In this document: piece by piece, positions 17,716 through 27,432 of the stretch | Layout: each line of letters opens with the position of its first letter | How positions within the stretch are numbered: position 1 is the first letter of the stretch | Source of the DNA: Mucisphaera sp965279675 | GTDB taxonomy: Bacteria; Planctomycetota; Phycisphaerae; Phycisphaerales; Phycisphaeraceae | Length of the DNA stretch: 64,000 bases | Assembly: GCF_965279675.1 (NCBI RefSeq) | Contig: NZ_CBDIIJ010000002.1 | Span: forward strand, 2,108,001-2,172,000 | Reading direction: 5' to 3' | Made by a program: the position numbers and the translations under genes | Notes under the pieces: generated by a model | What the model was told of the DNA's origin: nothing | Database searches by the model: none | The model's input: the letters and a program-made list of their open reading frames with translations, nothing else

Positions 17716-17973
17716 TCAGTGCTGGCAACCACCCGCCGGATGCCCACACCCGCAAGACCCACCCCCCGAAAACGGCAGCGACACCGAATCCTTCGACGCC
17801 TTGATCTGGCTCGTCGTCAGCCCACGCTCAACAGGCGTATCCGCAGGTGTCTCCCCCAGATCCGCCTCATTCAACGTACACAGCTCGCCCCACGTCGTCA
17901 CCGTGTGAGACATCGGGTGCATCACCTCAACCGTCCGACCGTTACTGGGGCAGTGATATTCGTAAAGTGGCAT
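17716..17973 (-). CDS. FmdB-like small zinc-ribbon protein, degenerate first knuckle
   Basis: 85 residues from the ATG at 17973. The start MPLYEYHCP is the signature of the FmdB/CxxC_CxxC_SSSS family, small putative regulatory zinc ribbons. The expected second Cys of the first CxxC is missing (CPSNGR). The end is Gly/Cys/His-rich (GGGSCGCGHPAGGCQH), which could rebuild a metal site. It is downstream of aroC on the same strand with a 33-base gap. Metal binding and function are inferred; the family's biochemical role is poorly known. Confidence 0.65.
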   Translation of the reverse strand: MPLYEYHCPSNGRTVEVMHPMSHTVTTWGELCTLNEADLGETPADTPVERGLTTSQIKASKDSVSLPFSGGGSCGCGHPAGGCQH

Positions 17974-18006
17974 ACCCAAATCCTAGCATCACCCCGCCCA
18001 AACGGC

Positions 18007-19092
18007 TCAACCCAGCGCCCGATGCCGAAGCATGTGATCCGCCAGCGTGATCGCCATCATCGCCTCACCCATCGGCACGAACCGTGGTAGCAGACATGGA
18101 TCATGACGCCCCTTGGTCGCGATCGTCGTCGCCTCCCCATCCCGCGTCACCGTCCGCTGCTCCTGACTCAAGCTCGACGTCGGCTTGATCGCACAACGCA
18201 TCACAATCGGCATCCCCGACGAAATCCCCCCCAGCATCCCCCCATGCCGATTCGACTCCGTCACGATCCGACCCTCCCCATCCGTCGTCAGCACGTCGTT
18301 GTTCTCCGTGCCCCGCATCCGAGCCACCCCAAACCCCGCCCCATACTCCACCCCCAGCACCGCCGGCAGCGAGAACATCGCCTTCCCCAGATCCGCCTTC
18401 AGCTTGTCAAACACCGGCTCCCCCCAACCCGCCGGCACACCCGTCGCCACCAGCTCCGACACCCCACCAATCGAATCCTGATCCCGCCGCACCTCATCAA
18501 TCAATTCAATCATCCGCTCCGCCATCGCCGGATCCGGACACCGCACCGCCGTCGCCTCCACCTGCTCCAGAGTCACCCCCTCTGGCTCCGCCACCTCCGC
18601 CACCAGGTCTCCAATCTGCTTCACGTACCCCAGCACCCGAATCCCGTGACGCTCCGCCAGCAGCTTCTTCGCAATCGCCCCCGCCGCCACCCGCGCTGTC
18701 GTCTCCCGCGCCGATGACCGCCCCCCACCCCGGTAATCCCGAAACCCATACTTCGCATCAAACGTGTGGTCCGCATGTCCCGGCCGATACTTGTCCTTGA
18801 TGTCGTTGTAATCCCGCGAACGCTGATCCTCATTCCGAATCAGAATCGCAATCGACGTCCCCGTCGTCTTCCCCTCAAACACCCCCGACAGAATCTCAGG
18901 CCTGTCCGATTCCTTCCGCTGCGTCACGATCTTCGACTGCCCCGGCCGCCGACGATTCAGATCCGGCTGCAAGTCATCCACCGACAACGCCAGCCCCGAC
19001 GGCACCCCATCCACAATCACCACGTTCCCCGGACCGTGGCTCTCGCCAGCCGTCGTGATCCGAAATGCCTGTCCGTAGGTATTACCAGCCAT
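18007..19092 (-). CDS. aroC: Chorismate synthase
   Basis: 361 residues, the standard length. It converts 5-enolpyruvylshikimate-3-phosphate to chorismate with reduced FMN, the last shikimate-pathway step. Family signatures are all present: TAGESHGPGNVVIVDGVPSG at the N-terminus, GGGRSSARETTARVAAGAIA near residue 125, and RHGGMLGGISSGMPIVMRCA near residue 280. ATG at 19092 has a weak SD. It follows the ctp protease on the same strand with a 59-base gap. Together with trpF at 39301 it links the window to tryptophan supply, though the genes are not clustered. Confidence 0.97.
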   Translation of the reverse strand: MAGNTYGQAFRITTAGESHGPGNVVIVDGVPSGLALSVDDLQPDLNRRRPGQSKIVTQRKESDRPEILSGVFEGKTTGTSIAILIRNEDQRSRDYNDIKDKYRPGHADHTFDAKYGFRDYRGGGRSSARETTARVAAGAIAKKLLAERHGIRVLGYVKQIGDLVAEVAEPEGVTLEQVEATAVRCPDPAMAERMIELIDEVRRDQDSIGGVSELVATGVPAGWGEPVFDKLKADLGKAMFSLPAVLGVEYGAGFGVARMRGTENNDVLTTDGEGRIVTESNRHGGMLGGISSGMPIVMRCAIKPTSSLSQEQRTVTRDGEATTIATKGRHDPCLLPRFVPMGEAMMAITLADHMLRHRALG

Positions 19093-19151
19093 CAGCGAAG
19101 ATTAAGCGAGAACCCGCCCTTTGTGGAACAGCCAGACCGAAAACCCCGCAC

Positions 19152-21344
19152 TCACTGACGACTCGCCACCGTCAGCTGGTCCGCCAGCTGATGCGTCCGC
19201 AGCCAGAATAACGCCGCCTCCAGCTGAGGATCAAGACCTTCCTCCAGAATGCGAGCCGCCGTCGCCGCCTCCTCGCCCTCAGCCGACGCCTCCTCCGGAT
19301 CACGAAGCACATCCGCCGCCTGACGAGCCAGCAGCGACTCGCTCACCTCAGCGTCCGTCATCACGATCTCCAGATCCGGCTCAATCCCCCACGTCTCCGC
19401 ATCCGGCAGCCGGTGAATGATCCGACCCGAAGGAATCACGTAGTACTGCGTCGTCAGCTTCAAAAACGCCCGACCGCGCGACAACGGGAACAGGTCCTGA
19501 ACCGACCCCTTACCAAAACTCCGCGTCCCCACAATCAGCGCCCGGTCATACGACTGCAACGCACCCGCCACAATCTCCGAAGCCGACGCCGAACCCTGAT
19601 TCACCAGCACCACCACTGGGAAGTTGTCATACGTCCGCCGACGCTTGGCCTTCGCCTCGCCCGACTGATCCCCATCGCCATCCACCGTCCAGACCAGCTT
19701 ACCCTCCTCGATAAACCGGTCCGACACCTCAATCGCCGCCGTCAGCAGACCACCCGGATTAAACCGCAGGTCCAGGATCAACCCGCCCACATCGCCCGAA
19801 GCCGAAATCTGCTGCACCGCCGCATCCAGATCCGCCGCCGTATCCGGGATGAAACTCGACATCCGCACATACCCGATCCGGGCCTCCGGATCGATCATGT
19901 AATCCCAGCCGCCACCCGGCCGATGCTCCCAACCCTTGATCGACTCGATCGCAATCCGCGAACGACGAAGCACAAAGTCCAGATCCTCCGCCTCGCCCTC
20001 ACGGGCGATCGTCAGCTCAACGTTCGATCCCTCCGGTCCCGTGATCTCATCAACCGCACGCGTCAGCGTCCACGCCGTCGTCGGCTTCCCATCCACACGA
20101 ATGATCCGATCGCCCGCCTTGATCCCCGCCCGCTGAGCAGGGGTGTTCTCCAGCGGACTCACCACCACCAGCTCGTTCTCCTGACGGCTGATCTGAATAC
20201 CCACCCCAGAGAACGTCCCCTGCGTGCTCCGCATCAGAGCCGGCACATCCGAAGGCCAGATCACCGACGAATAATCATCAAGACGACCCGTGATCCCCTC
20301 CGTCAACTCATACAACACCACACGACGCGGCAACCGCACCGTCTGATCGTTCATCCCGATGATCCGGTCAGCCAGCGAGATCGCGTCCACAAACGCCATC
20401 TCGTAGTTCTGCCGGTCAAGCGTCGCCCCAAGGTCCTTTAGATAGGCGATATAAGCCTCACGCTTCTGCGAATCCGCCATCCCCTCAAACGTCGCCGTCA
20501 GATCGTCCGTCTCCAACAGACGCAGCATCCCCACCACCGCATCCTGCATCAGCTCCCGATACCCAAGCGACGCCACATGATCAAAAGCTGCCTGCCGAAG
20601 CGTCTGCCTCAGCATCGCCAGATCAATCCCATCCACCCGCTCCTCCCACTTATCAAACTCAACGCCACTCTCTTCTTCAGGCTCCTCACCCAGCGCAATC
20701 GCACGCTCACGCGTCATCTCACGCAAACGCTCAGGCGCATAAATCTGCACCAGACGAATGTGCGCCGCCGCCGCCTTCGCCTCTTCCCGATAAAGACCCC
20801 GATCCTCATAAAGAAGCTTCAGCCGGTGATAAAGCGTCAACGCCTCCAGCCAGTCCTGCTCCGCCACCGCCCGCTCAGCATCAGCCACCACCCGCCCGAT
20901 CAGTTCCACATGCTCCGGCTCGGCGAGCAACGCCTCCGGGTCCGTCGCCAGGCCATGAGCCTCAATCAGCGACGCCATCGCCTTGTCCAGACGATCCTTC
21001 GCCAGCCACTCACGCTTCTCAGCAAGCGCCGCTTCCAACGCCTCCGCACGTGCCGCCAGCCGCTGCGTCTCCAACGCATGCCGCTGCTCAAGCTGATCGA
21101 TCAGCGTCGCCGCCCGATCATTGGCTTGATAAGGCACCAGCGCATTCCGCAACGCGTCATAACGACCGTCCGCCGCCAGACCCGTTAACTGCTGAACCAG
21201 ACGGTTGTCAGAAACCGGAGCCGCCGCCGTCACCGACCTCGGGCCAAGCGACGCCGCCGCGATCAGCAAACCCGCTCCCACCGCCGCCACGGCGAGCCAC
21301 GCCGGAATCGTCCCGCGCAGGCGACCACGTACTGACTCACTCAT
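19152..21344 (-). CDS. S41-family C-terminal processing protease with PDZ domain
   Basis: 730 residues from the ATG at 21344 (AAGGGG upstream, good spacing); a GTG at 21353 is less likely. An N-terminal membrane segment or signal anchor (IPAWLAVAAVGAGLLIAAASLG) is followed by a helical region to about 330. Next is a PDZ domain (GVGIQISRQENELVVVSPLENT) and the S41 catalytic domain. The Ser of NQGSASASEIVAGAL and the Lys of GTRSFGKGSVQDL form the expected dyad. Tail-specific proteases trim or degrade periplasmic proteins. It lies 23 bases downstream of clpX, so the protein quality-control genes probably share a transcript. Longer than typical CtpA (about 430) because of the N-terminal helical part. 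Confidence 0.92.
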   Translation of the reverse strand: MSESVRGRLRGTIPAWLAVAAVGAGLLIAAASLGPRSVTAAAPVSDNRLVQQLTGLAADGRYDALRNALVPYQANDRAATLIDQLEQRHALETQRLAARAEALEAALAEKREWLAKDRLDKAMASLIEAHGLATDPEALLAEPEHVELIGRVVADAERAVAEQDWLEALTLYHRLKLLYEDRGLYREEAKAAAAHIRLVQIYAPERLREMTRERAIALGEEPEEESGVEFDKWEERVDGIDLAMLRQTLRQAAFDHVASLGYRELMQDAVVGMLRLLETDDLTATFEGMADSQKREAYIAYLKDLGATLDRQNYEMAFVDAISLADRIIGMNDQTVRLPRRVVLYELTEGITGRLDDYSSVIWPSDVPALMRSTQGTFSGVGIQISRQENELVVVSPLENTPAQRAGIKAGDRIIRVDGKPTTAWTLTRAVDEITGPEGSNVELTIAREGEAEDLDFVLRRSRIAIESIKGWEHRPGGGWDYMIDPEARIGYVRMSSFIPDTAADLDAAVQQISASGDVGGLILDLRFNPGGLLTAAIEVSDRFIEEGKLVWTVDGDGDQSGEAKAKRRRTYDNFPVVVLVNQGSASASEIVAGALQSYDRALIVGTRSFGKGSVQDLFPLSRGRAFLKLTTQYYVIPSGRIIHRLPDAETWGIEPDLEIVMTDAEVSESLLARQAADVLRDPEEASAEGEEAATAARILEEGLDPQLEAALFWLRTHQLADQLTVASRQ

Positions 21345-21367
21345 CTCTGGCACCCCTTCGTGCTGGC

Positions 21368-22696
21368 TCAGGCCGATTCCTTATGCGCTACTCGCAGCTC
21401 ACCAAGGCTCTTGCCACGGTTCACCGCATCGGCGTCAATCACATAACGCCCGCCCTTGTGCGCAGGTTCGGGCAATTCGTACATCAACTCCAACATGATC
21501 TCTTCAAGCACACCGCGAAGGGCACGAGCACCCGTGTCACGAGAGATCGCCTTGTCCGCAATCGCGAACAACGCATCGTCCGTGAACTCCAGCTCCGCAT
21601 CCTCCATCCGGAAGAAGTGCTGATACTGACGGATCAACGCGTTCTTCGGCTCCGTCAGGATCTTCACCAAAGTCTCAGGCGTCAGCGGCATCAGAGGCGT
21701 CACGATCGGCAAACGACCAATCAGCTCCGGAATCATCCCGAACTCAAGGATGTCCTCAGGCGTCACCTGAGCCAGAATACGCTCACGCTCGTTCGTGTCG
21801 TCAACCATGTTCTGCTCAGAGGCAAAACCGATCGCCTTCCGACCCAGACGCTTGCGAATGATGTCCTCAAGACCCACGAACGTCCCCGCACAGATAAACA
21901 GAATGTTCGACGTATCAATCTGAATGTACTGCTGCTCCGGATGCTTGCGACCACCCTGAGGCGGAACGTTTGCCACCGTGCCTTCAAGCATCTTCAACAG
22001 CGCCTGCTGCACGCCCTCACCCGAAACATCACGCGTGATGCTCACGTTCTGAGAAGTCTTGCCGATCTTGTCGATCTCATCGATATAAACAATCCCGCGC
22101 TGAGCCGCCTCCAGATCGTAGTCCGCCGCTTGCAGCAGCTTCAGCATAAGGTTCTCAACGTCCTCACCCACATACCCCGCCTCCGTCAATGTCGTCGCAT
22201 CGCCGATCGCAAACGGCACGTTCAGCGTCCGCGCCAGCGTCTTCGCCAACAGCGTCTTGCCCGAACCCGTCGGACCGATCAGCAGCACGTTCGACTTATC
22301 CAGCTCAACCTGCGGCTCCTTCTCCACCGCGTTCAGCCGCTTGTAATGATTGTGCACCGTCACAGCCAGCGCCCGCTTCGCCATCTGCTGATCGATCACA
22401 TACTGATCCAGGAACTCCTTCAGCTGCCGCGGACTCGGAATCGCCGTCAACGCAGGACGACCTGCCGAAACCCGCTTCCGCTCCTGCTTGAAGATGTTCT
22501 GACACAACTCCGTGCAGTTCGCGCAGATGTAAACATCCCCGGGACCCTCGACCATCGGCCCAACCTCACGCGAACTCTTCCCGCAGAAAGAGCACGTTGT
22601 CACCCGACGCCCCTTGAAGCCGGAGTCGTTCCCGTCTCCACCGTCGCCGCCGCCAGTGCCGGTCGGTCCGTTCTTACCCTTGGTCGTGTTGGCCAT
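21368..22696 (-). CDS. clpX: ATP-dependent Clp protease unfoldase subunit ClpX
   Basis: 442 residues. The N-terminal C4 zinc-binding domain is CSFCGKSS...CANCTELC. Walker A is GPTGSGKTLLAKTLA and Walker B IVYIDEIDKI. The RKAIGFA loop that docks on ClpP is present, as is the sensor-2 region (DTGARALRGVLEEIML). ClpX unfolds tagged substrates and feeds them to ClpP. The first 25 residues are Gly-rich (GGGDGGDGNDSG). clpP, normally beside tig and clpX, is not in this cluster or in the window, so it must be elsewhere. A 271-base gap separates it from the SHOCT-like gene upstream. Confidence 0.98.
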   Translation of the reverse strand: MANTTKGKNGPTGTGGGDGGDGNDSGFKGRRVTTCSFCGKSSREVGPMVEGPGDVYICANCTELCQNIFKQERKRVSAGRPALTAIPSPRQLKEFLDQYVIDQQMAKRALAVTVHNHYKRLNAVEKEPQVELDKSNVLLIGPTGSGKTLLAKTLARTLNVPFAIGDATTLTEAGYVGEDVENLMLKLLQAADYDLEAAQRGIVYIDEIDKIGKTSQNVSITRDVSGEGVQQALLKMLEGTVANVPPQGGRKHPEQQYIQIDTSNILFICAGTFVGLEDIIRKRLGRKAIGFASEQNMVDDTNERERILAQVTPEDILEFGMIPELIGRLPIVTPLMPLTPETLVKILTEPKNALIRQYQHFFRMEDAELEFTDDALFAIADKAISRDTGARALRGVLEEIMLELMYELPEPAHKGGRYVIDADAVNRGKSLGELRVAHKESA

Positions 22697-22967
22697 AAGT
22701 CAATGTCGTCCAGATAGTTTGGGAACCTCATGGTCCGGCAGCCATGCCGATGAGGTATGGATCGTCGGTTCGATGGCCCGCCGTTAGCCGTTCCTGGCTC
22801 TGGCAGCCCTTCGCGTCAGTCGCGCACGCAAACTCACGCTGTTTTCACTATACGCCCCGCCCTGCCCATTGCCTACGTCCGAAGCACGGTTATCGATCGA
22901 CCTTTTTTTGCAGACGTTGCCCCCAGAATCCCCCCAGAAAAAGCGGTCGCACGCGACAGAGCCCCCC

Positions 22968-23306
22968 TCAGCCCCGATCCTGTGAATCTGGGGGGCTTGG
23001 CAGGTTCGAATCCCCCTCCTCCCCCCCATCAACAGCCCCCGCTCCCCCCTCAGGCTCCGCCCCCAGCCCGCCATCCAGCCGGATCCCCGTCAGACCCGTG
23101 TACATCGCGTTGAACTCCTCATCCGAAATCTCTCCCCGCTCATGCAACGCCCGCAGCTCCCGGAGCGTGAACCCGCCCGCAGGACCCCTCGGCCCCGATC
23201 TCGGCTTCCGACTCAGATAAACCCGCAGCACCGCCAGCACCACACCCAGCAGCAGAAAACTACCCGCCAGCACCACAAACGCTCGGATCAGATCTGACGA
23301 ATTCAT
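22968..23306 (-). CDS. Small membrane protein with SHOCT-like motif
   Basis: 112 residues. One N-terminal membrane segment (FVVLAGSFLLLGVVLAVLRV) is followed by a basic stretch and a short helical motif, GGFTLRELRALHERGEISDE, that looks like a SHOCT domain (short C-terminal oligomerisation motif). The tail is Gly/Glu/Pro-rich and probably disordered. It sits between tig and clpX on the same strand, where many bacteria have clpP. The position suggests co-expression with the chaperones, but function is unknown. The start ATG at 23306 lacks a clear SD. Confidence 0.65.
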   Translation of the reverse strand: MNSSDLIRAFVVLAGSFLLLGVVLAVLRVYLSRKPRSGPRGPAGGFTLRELRALHERGEISDEEFNAMYTGLTGIRLDGGLGAEPEGGAGAVDGGEEGDSNLPSPPDSQDRG

Positions 23307-23404
23307 AACCGCGGCCCGACCTCAAATCAGGTGAGCAGAAAAACAGCAGAGGTCTGCACCGACGGCCGCGGGGCGGAGGGGGGTGGAGCGGGGGGGTAGG
23401 GGGG

Positions 23405-24877
23405 TTACTCGCCCTTGTCCTCAGCCTTCTTCTTGGTCGTCTTCTTCTTCGAGGACTTCTTCTTCGGCTTGTCAGCCGCCTCGTCCTTCGCCTCGACCTC
23501 GGTCACCTGAGCCTGCTCGATGATCTTCTCTAGCGTCTTCTGCTCCCGGATCTGCAGGAACAGCTGCTCGATCTCACCCCGCTGCTGCATCTCCGCACGC
23601 AGCTTCTCCGGACGTCGACCCTGCTGCATCGCCAGCATCGCGATCCGGCCATTCAGCTCCTGATCGCTCACATCGATGTCCAGGTCCTTCGACGCCTTGT
23701 CAATCAGGAAGAACTGCTTCAGCTGATGCTTCGACTCCGCATCCGAAGCCTCACGAAGCTCCGCCAGCCGACCCTGGATCTCCTCCTGCGGGACACCCCG
23801 GTAAGCCAGCTCCATCGCCCGACGCTGCAGCAAACGCACCGCCTGACGACCACTGATCTTCTCAGGCAGAGCCATCTCCACCTGCTCATGCAGCTGATCC
23901 AGAATCTGCTGGTTCTGCGCCTGCTGCGCCTCAGCCGCAATCCGCTGCTCCGCCGCCTGACGCACCTTCGCACGCAGATCAGCCTCATCCGTCGCCCCCG
24001 CCTGCATCATCACCGTCTCAACCGGAGCCGGCTGCATCTGCTCCACACGCTCGATCTTCAGATCAATCGTGATCGGCTTCTCGCGGATCTTCTCATCCTC
24101 GTGAGACGCAGGCCCCGTCATCTCGATCCGCTCAGCGTCACCCGTCTTCTTGCCCGCCAGACGCTTGCCCAGATCCTGCACCACGATCCCCGCCACATGC
24201 CCCTTATATTCCTGCTTCTCGCCATTGACCATCACATAGGTCCCGGGCAGATGCTGAACCGGCTCGGCGTCCTCCGCAGGACCATGCCCCTCAAACACCT
24301 TCGCCTCCACCCACGCAAAGTCGCCCGGCTCAAGCTCCTTACCCGAAGGCACCATCTGACCAAAACGCTGCTGGAGACTCTCGATCTCCTGAGTCACATC
24401 CTCATCAGTCACCTCACGCTTCACCTTCTCAACCTTCAGCGAGTCAAACGCCGGCAGCGTGATGTCAGGCGTCACCTCCACCTCAGCCGTGAACGTCAGC
24501 GGCCCCGCCTCCGGAATCTCCAAATCCTCAATCCCCGGAACCTCAGGATCACCCAGCACATCCAGCTCGTTGTCAGCAATCGCCTGCTGATAAGCCTGCG
24601 CCAGCAACTGATTCTTCACATCCCCCTTGATGTCACTCGCAAACCGACGCTCGATTAGCTTCCGCGGAGCCTTGCCCTTACGGAAACCAGGCAGCACCGC
24701 CTCCTCCGTCAACTGATCGAACGATGTCTGAATCCGATCCTTGATCGCCTCCTCAGGGATCTCGATCGTCAGCTTCTTCAGCGCCGGACCCGCGTCTTCA
24801 CACGTGACCTTCTGCTCGAGGCGGTTCTCAGTGTCGAGCTCTTCAGTCGCGGTCGCAGTCTGCTGTTCGTCGGACAT
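23405..24877 (-). CDS. tig: Trigger factor, ribosome-associated chaperone
   Basis: About 490 residues from the ATG at 24877, which is eight bases from AAGGAAG; an ATG at 24883 overlaps that SD. Trigger factor binds L23 at the exit tunnel and shields nascent chains. The ribosome-binding loop motif GFRKGKAPRKLIERRF is near residue 60. A divergent FKBP-type PPIase domain lies around 165-270, followed by the helical C-terminal domain. An extra Lys-rich tail (KPKKKSSKKKTTKKKAEDKG) is unusual and might strengthen contact with rRNA. First gene of the tig-SHOCT-clpX-ctp series on the minus strand. Confidence 0.95.
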   Translation of the reverse strand: MSDEQQTATATEELDTENRLEQKVTCEDAGPALKKLTIEIPEEAIKDRIQTSFDQLTEEAVLPGFRKGKAPRKLIERRFASDIKGDVKNQLLAQAYQQAIADNELDVLGDPEVPGIEDLEIPEAGPLTFTAEVEVTPDITLPAFDSLKVEKVKREVTDEDVTQEIESLQQRFGQMVPSGKELEPGDFAWVEAKVFEGHGPAEDAEPVQHLPGTYVMVNGEKQEYKGHVAGIVVQDLGKRLAGKKTGDAERIEMTGPASHEDEKIREKPITIDLKIERVEQMQPAPVETVMMQAGATDEADLRAKVRQAAEQRIAAEAQQAQNQQILDQLHEQVEMALPEKISGRQAVRLLQRRAMELAYRGVPQEEIQGRLAELREASDAESKHQLKQFFLIDKASKDLDIDVSDQELNGRIAMLAMQQGRRPEKLRAEMQQRGEIEQLFLQIREQKTLEKIIEQAQVTEVEAKDEAADKPKKKSSKKKTTKKKAEDKGE

Positions 24878-25060
24878 CGTCATCTTCCTTTGAAGGCGGT
24901 CAGGGAGCCTCAAACCAGAGGCAGTCGTAAGCACAAGCGGGAATCACCCGCAAAAGTGGCGAGCCACGTAGTATCGCGGAGGGGCCCGCGGCCGTCAAAA
25001 GACCCAAGCTACAACCCATCCCTGCCTCTATCTCGGCTCAACAACCCCTCCCCAACACTC

Positions 25061-26011
25061 TCACGACGCCCCAATCCGCATCCCGTCCGCAATCAGCCGC
25101 AACTGAGCCGTTAACAAGGCCAGCCCAGCCGTGTCACACCCCGCCGCCACCGCCTCAGCCAGCGGAGCCTCGAAAATCGCCCCCACCTCCAACGGCCGAC
25201 CCGCCTCAAAATCCACCAGCATGCTCGGCCGGTAAGGACGCATCCGATCCGTCCGATCCAGCATCTCCTCAATGAACGAACGCTCAATCACCCGCCCGCT
25301 CGCCGCATGAGCCGCCGCCGCCACCTCATCCATCAACGATGCCACCGCCCCCCGCATCGCCGGATGACCCATCAGCCGATCCGTCGTCGCCCGCATCACC
25401 ACCGACAACCCGTTGTAAGGCACATTCCAAACCAGCTTCTGCCACCGAGCCAGCGTCAAGTCCTCCACCAGATTCGCCGTGATCCCCGCCGCCTCAAAAT
25501 CCGCCGCAATCCCCCTCATCTCTTCATCCACCCCGCCCGCCGACCCATCCGCCCGATACCGCCCCAGCCGGATGTCCCCGTAATCCAGATGATGAATCTC
25601 CGCCGGCCCCGTCTTCGTCGAACACAGAAAACAAAGCGCCCCCAGCAGCCGCTCCGCCCCGATCACCGCCGCCGCCTGCGCCTCCACCCCCAGCCCGTTC
25701 TGCATCACCACCGCCGTCGTCCCCTCCCGAACCGCAGCCGGCAGCAACTCCCCAAACCGATCATTCGAAGTCGACTTGAAACACACCAGCGCCACATCGC
25801 AGTCAGGCAGGTCCGCCGGATCCTCATACACATGCGCCGGCTCAACCCTGAACCTGCCATGCGACGCCGAGTCCACCAGCAACCCCCGCTCCCGCGCCGC
25901 CGCCGCATCCGACCGCATCAGAAAATGAACCTCGAAACCCGCCTTCGCCAGGCACCCCCCATAAAACCCGCCCAACGCCCCCGTCCCAAGGACCGCATAA
26001 CGACGACGCAT
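25061..26011 (-). CDS. panE: 2-dehydropantoate 2-reductase (ketopantoate reductase)
   Basis: 316 residues. It reduces ketopantoate to pantoate with NADPH for coenzyme A synthesis. The N-terminal Rossmann motif is VLGTGALGGFYGGCLAKAGF. Later CFKSTSND and VVMQNGLGVEAQ match ApbA/PanE. The C-terminal helical domain carries KLVWNVPYNGLS, with the conserved Lys and Asn. ATG at 26011 has GGAGG seven bases upstream. It is divergent from the porin gene. The related ApbA-family proteins sometimes act on other 2-oxo acids, so substrate is inferred. Confidence 0.9.
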   Translation of the reverse strand: MRRRYAVLGTGALGGFYGGCLAKAGFEVHFLMRSDAAAARERGLLVDSASHGRFRVEPAHVYEDPADLPDCDVALVCFKSTSNDRFGELLPAAVREGTTAVVMQNGLGVEAQAAAVIGAERLLGALCFLCSTKTGPAEIHHLDYGDIRLGRYRADGSAGGVDEEMRGIAADFEAAGITANLVEDLTLARWQKLVWNVPYNGLSVVMRATTDRLMGHPAMRGAVASLMDEVAAAAHAASGRVIERSFIEEMLDRTDRMRPYRPSMLVDFEAGRPLEVGAIFEAPLAEAVAAGCDTAGLALLTAQLRLIADGMRIGAS

Positions 26012-26161
26012 CTACATCCTCCTAACCTGTTTGGTAGCCAATAACCACGCTTATATCCGGAAGCCAAAAATCTCATCACGCCAGCGGTCTTTTTCCGTCG
26101 ATCCTCTCTGCCGAAACGTTCGAAACGTTAAGGCTCACGCACGAGCACGAGAGGAATCGAT

Positions 26162-27361
26162 ATGAAAACCCTAAAAATCGCCACCTGCGTCGCACTCGCC
26201 GCTTCCCTCACCAGCCAGACCCTCCTCGCCGAAACCACCCAGGCCGAACTCGAAGAGCGCGTCACCATCCTCGAGGAAATGCTCGCCGAGAGACAGGCCG
26301 CAGACGACAACGCCCCCGACGGCAGCGTCAACCTCCTCACCGGCTACGACAAGGGCTTCTTCATCGCCACCCCCGATGACGACTTCAAACTCAAGCTCAA
26401 CGGCATGACCCAGCTCCGCTACACCTTCGGGTCACGCGATACCACCACCACCGCCAAGGAAGAAGTCTCCGAGTTCGACCTCCACCGAACCCGACTCGGC
26501 GTCTCCGGAAACGTCTACGACCCCAAACTCTTCTTCAAAGTCGAAGGCGACTTCGGACGCAGCGGCGGAACCTTCAAACTCACCGACGCTTACGTCGGCT
26601 ACAAAGTCAACGACAACGTCAAAGTCCGCGTCGGCCAGTTCAAGGAACAACTCCAACGAGAAACCCTCCTCAGCATCAAGAAGCTCAGCGCCGTCGACAA
26701 GTCACTCGTCAACGGCGGCATCTTCCCCGCCAGCCTCGGACGCGTGCAGGGCGCCGACGTCGAATACAAACTCGACGAACACCGCTTCGTCATCACCCTC
26801 TCCGAGGGCTACCAAAGCCGCAACACCGGCATTGGCGACGAGAACGCCGACGCCGCCATCGCCGGCCGCTACGAGTTCAAGCCCTTCGGCGACTGGAAGA
26901 AACTTGCCGACTTCACCTCCTCGCCCGGCGACCCCAACGGACTGCTCTTCGGCATCGCCGGACACGCCGAGGAAGGCAAGGCCTTCTTCGCCACCACCGA
27001 CCTAACCATCCAGCTCGACACCGGCACCAACATCTTCATCTCCTTCGACTGGCAGGAGATCGACGACATGGAAGCCCACGGGCTCGTCATCCAACTCGCT
27101 CAGTTCATTGCCGAGAAGGTCGAGCCCTTCCTTCGCTACGAGTACGGCGGCTCCGACGCCTCCACCGCCGACCTCAACCTCCTCACCGCCGGTGCCAACT
27201 ATTACATCAAGGGCCACGACATCAAACTCACCGGCGACGTCGGTATCGCCTTCGACTCCATCGACGGCACCTTCGACAAATCCTCCATCGGCTGGCAACA
27301 GGACGAGGCCGGGCAGGACGGCCAGATCGTCGCCCGCATCCAGCTCCAACTCGCTTTCTAA
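26162..27361 (+). CDS. Outer-membrane porin of the OprO/OprP (phosphate-selective) family
   Basis: 399 residues, with SD GAGAGGAA before the ATG. A signal peptide (IATCVALAASLTSQTLLA) is followed by a short coiled coil (TQAELEERVTILEEMLAER), as in trimeric porins, and then a beta-barrel region. Typical phrases are GKGFFIATPDDDFKLKLNG-like and VKVRVGQFKEQLQRETLLS. It ends in LQLAF, the terminal Phe recognised by BamA. This supports a true outer membrane. Anion or phosphate selectivity is only a family inference. Two nine-base direct repeats, GAAACGTTC and GAAACGTTA, lie at 26113-26130. A strong terminator follows. Confidence 0.88.
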   Translation: MKTLKIATCVALAASLTSQTLLAETTQAELEERVTILEEMLAERQAADDNAPDGSVNLLTGYDKGFFIATPDDDFKLKLNGMTQLRYTFGSRDTTTTAKEEVSEFDLHRTRLGVSGNVYDPKLFFKVEGDFGRSGGTFKLTDAYVGYKVNDNVKVRVGQFKEQLQRETLLSIKKLSAVDKSLVNGGIFPASLGRVQGADVEYKLDEHRFVITLSEGYQSRNTGIGDENADAAIAGRYEFKPFGDWKKLADFTSSPGDPNGLLFGIAGHAEEGKAFFATTDLTIQLDTGTNIFISFDWQEIDDMEAHGLVIQLAQFIAEKVEPFLRYEYGGSDASTADLNLLTAGANYYIKGHDIKLTGDVGIAFDSIDGTFDKSSIGWQQDEAGQDGQIVARIQLQLAF

Positions 27362-27391
27362 GTTCAACCACCCGGCAACCCCCCACCAAAA

Positions 27392-27432
27392 CCCCCTGCC
27401 TGCCCTTCACAATGGGCAAGCAGGGGGTTTTT
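27392..27432 (+). terminator. Rho-independent terminator of the porin gene
   Basis: CCCCCTGCCTGCCC pairs with GGGCAAGCAGGGGG (one mismatch) around an eight-base loop and is followed by TTTTT. Confidence 0.94.

Noticed and set aside
22995..23030. tRNA-like T-arm sequence (GGTTCGAATCCCC) on the + strand
   Set aside because: The T stem pairs at only three of five positions, there is no matching acceptor 5' strand, and a candidate anticodon loop lacks U33. It lies inside the 3' end of the SHOCT-like gene.
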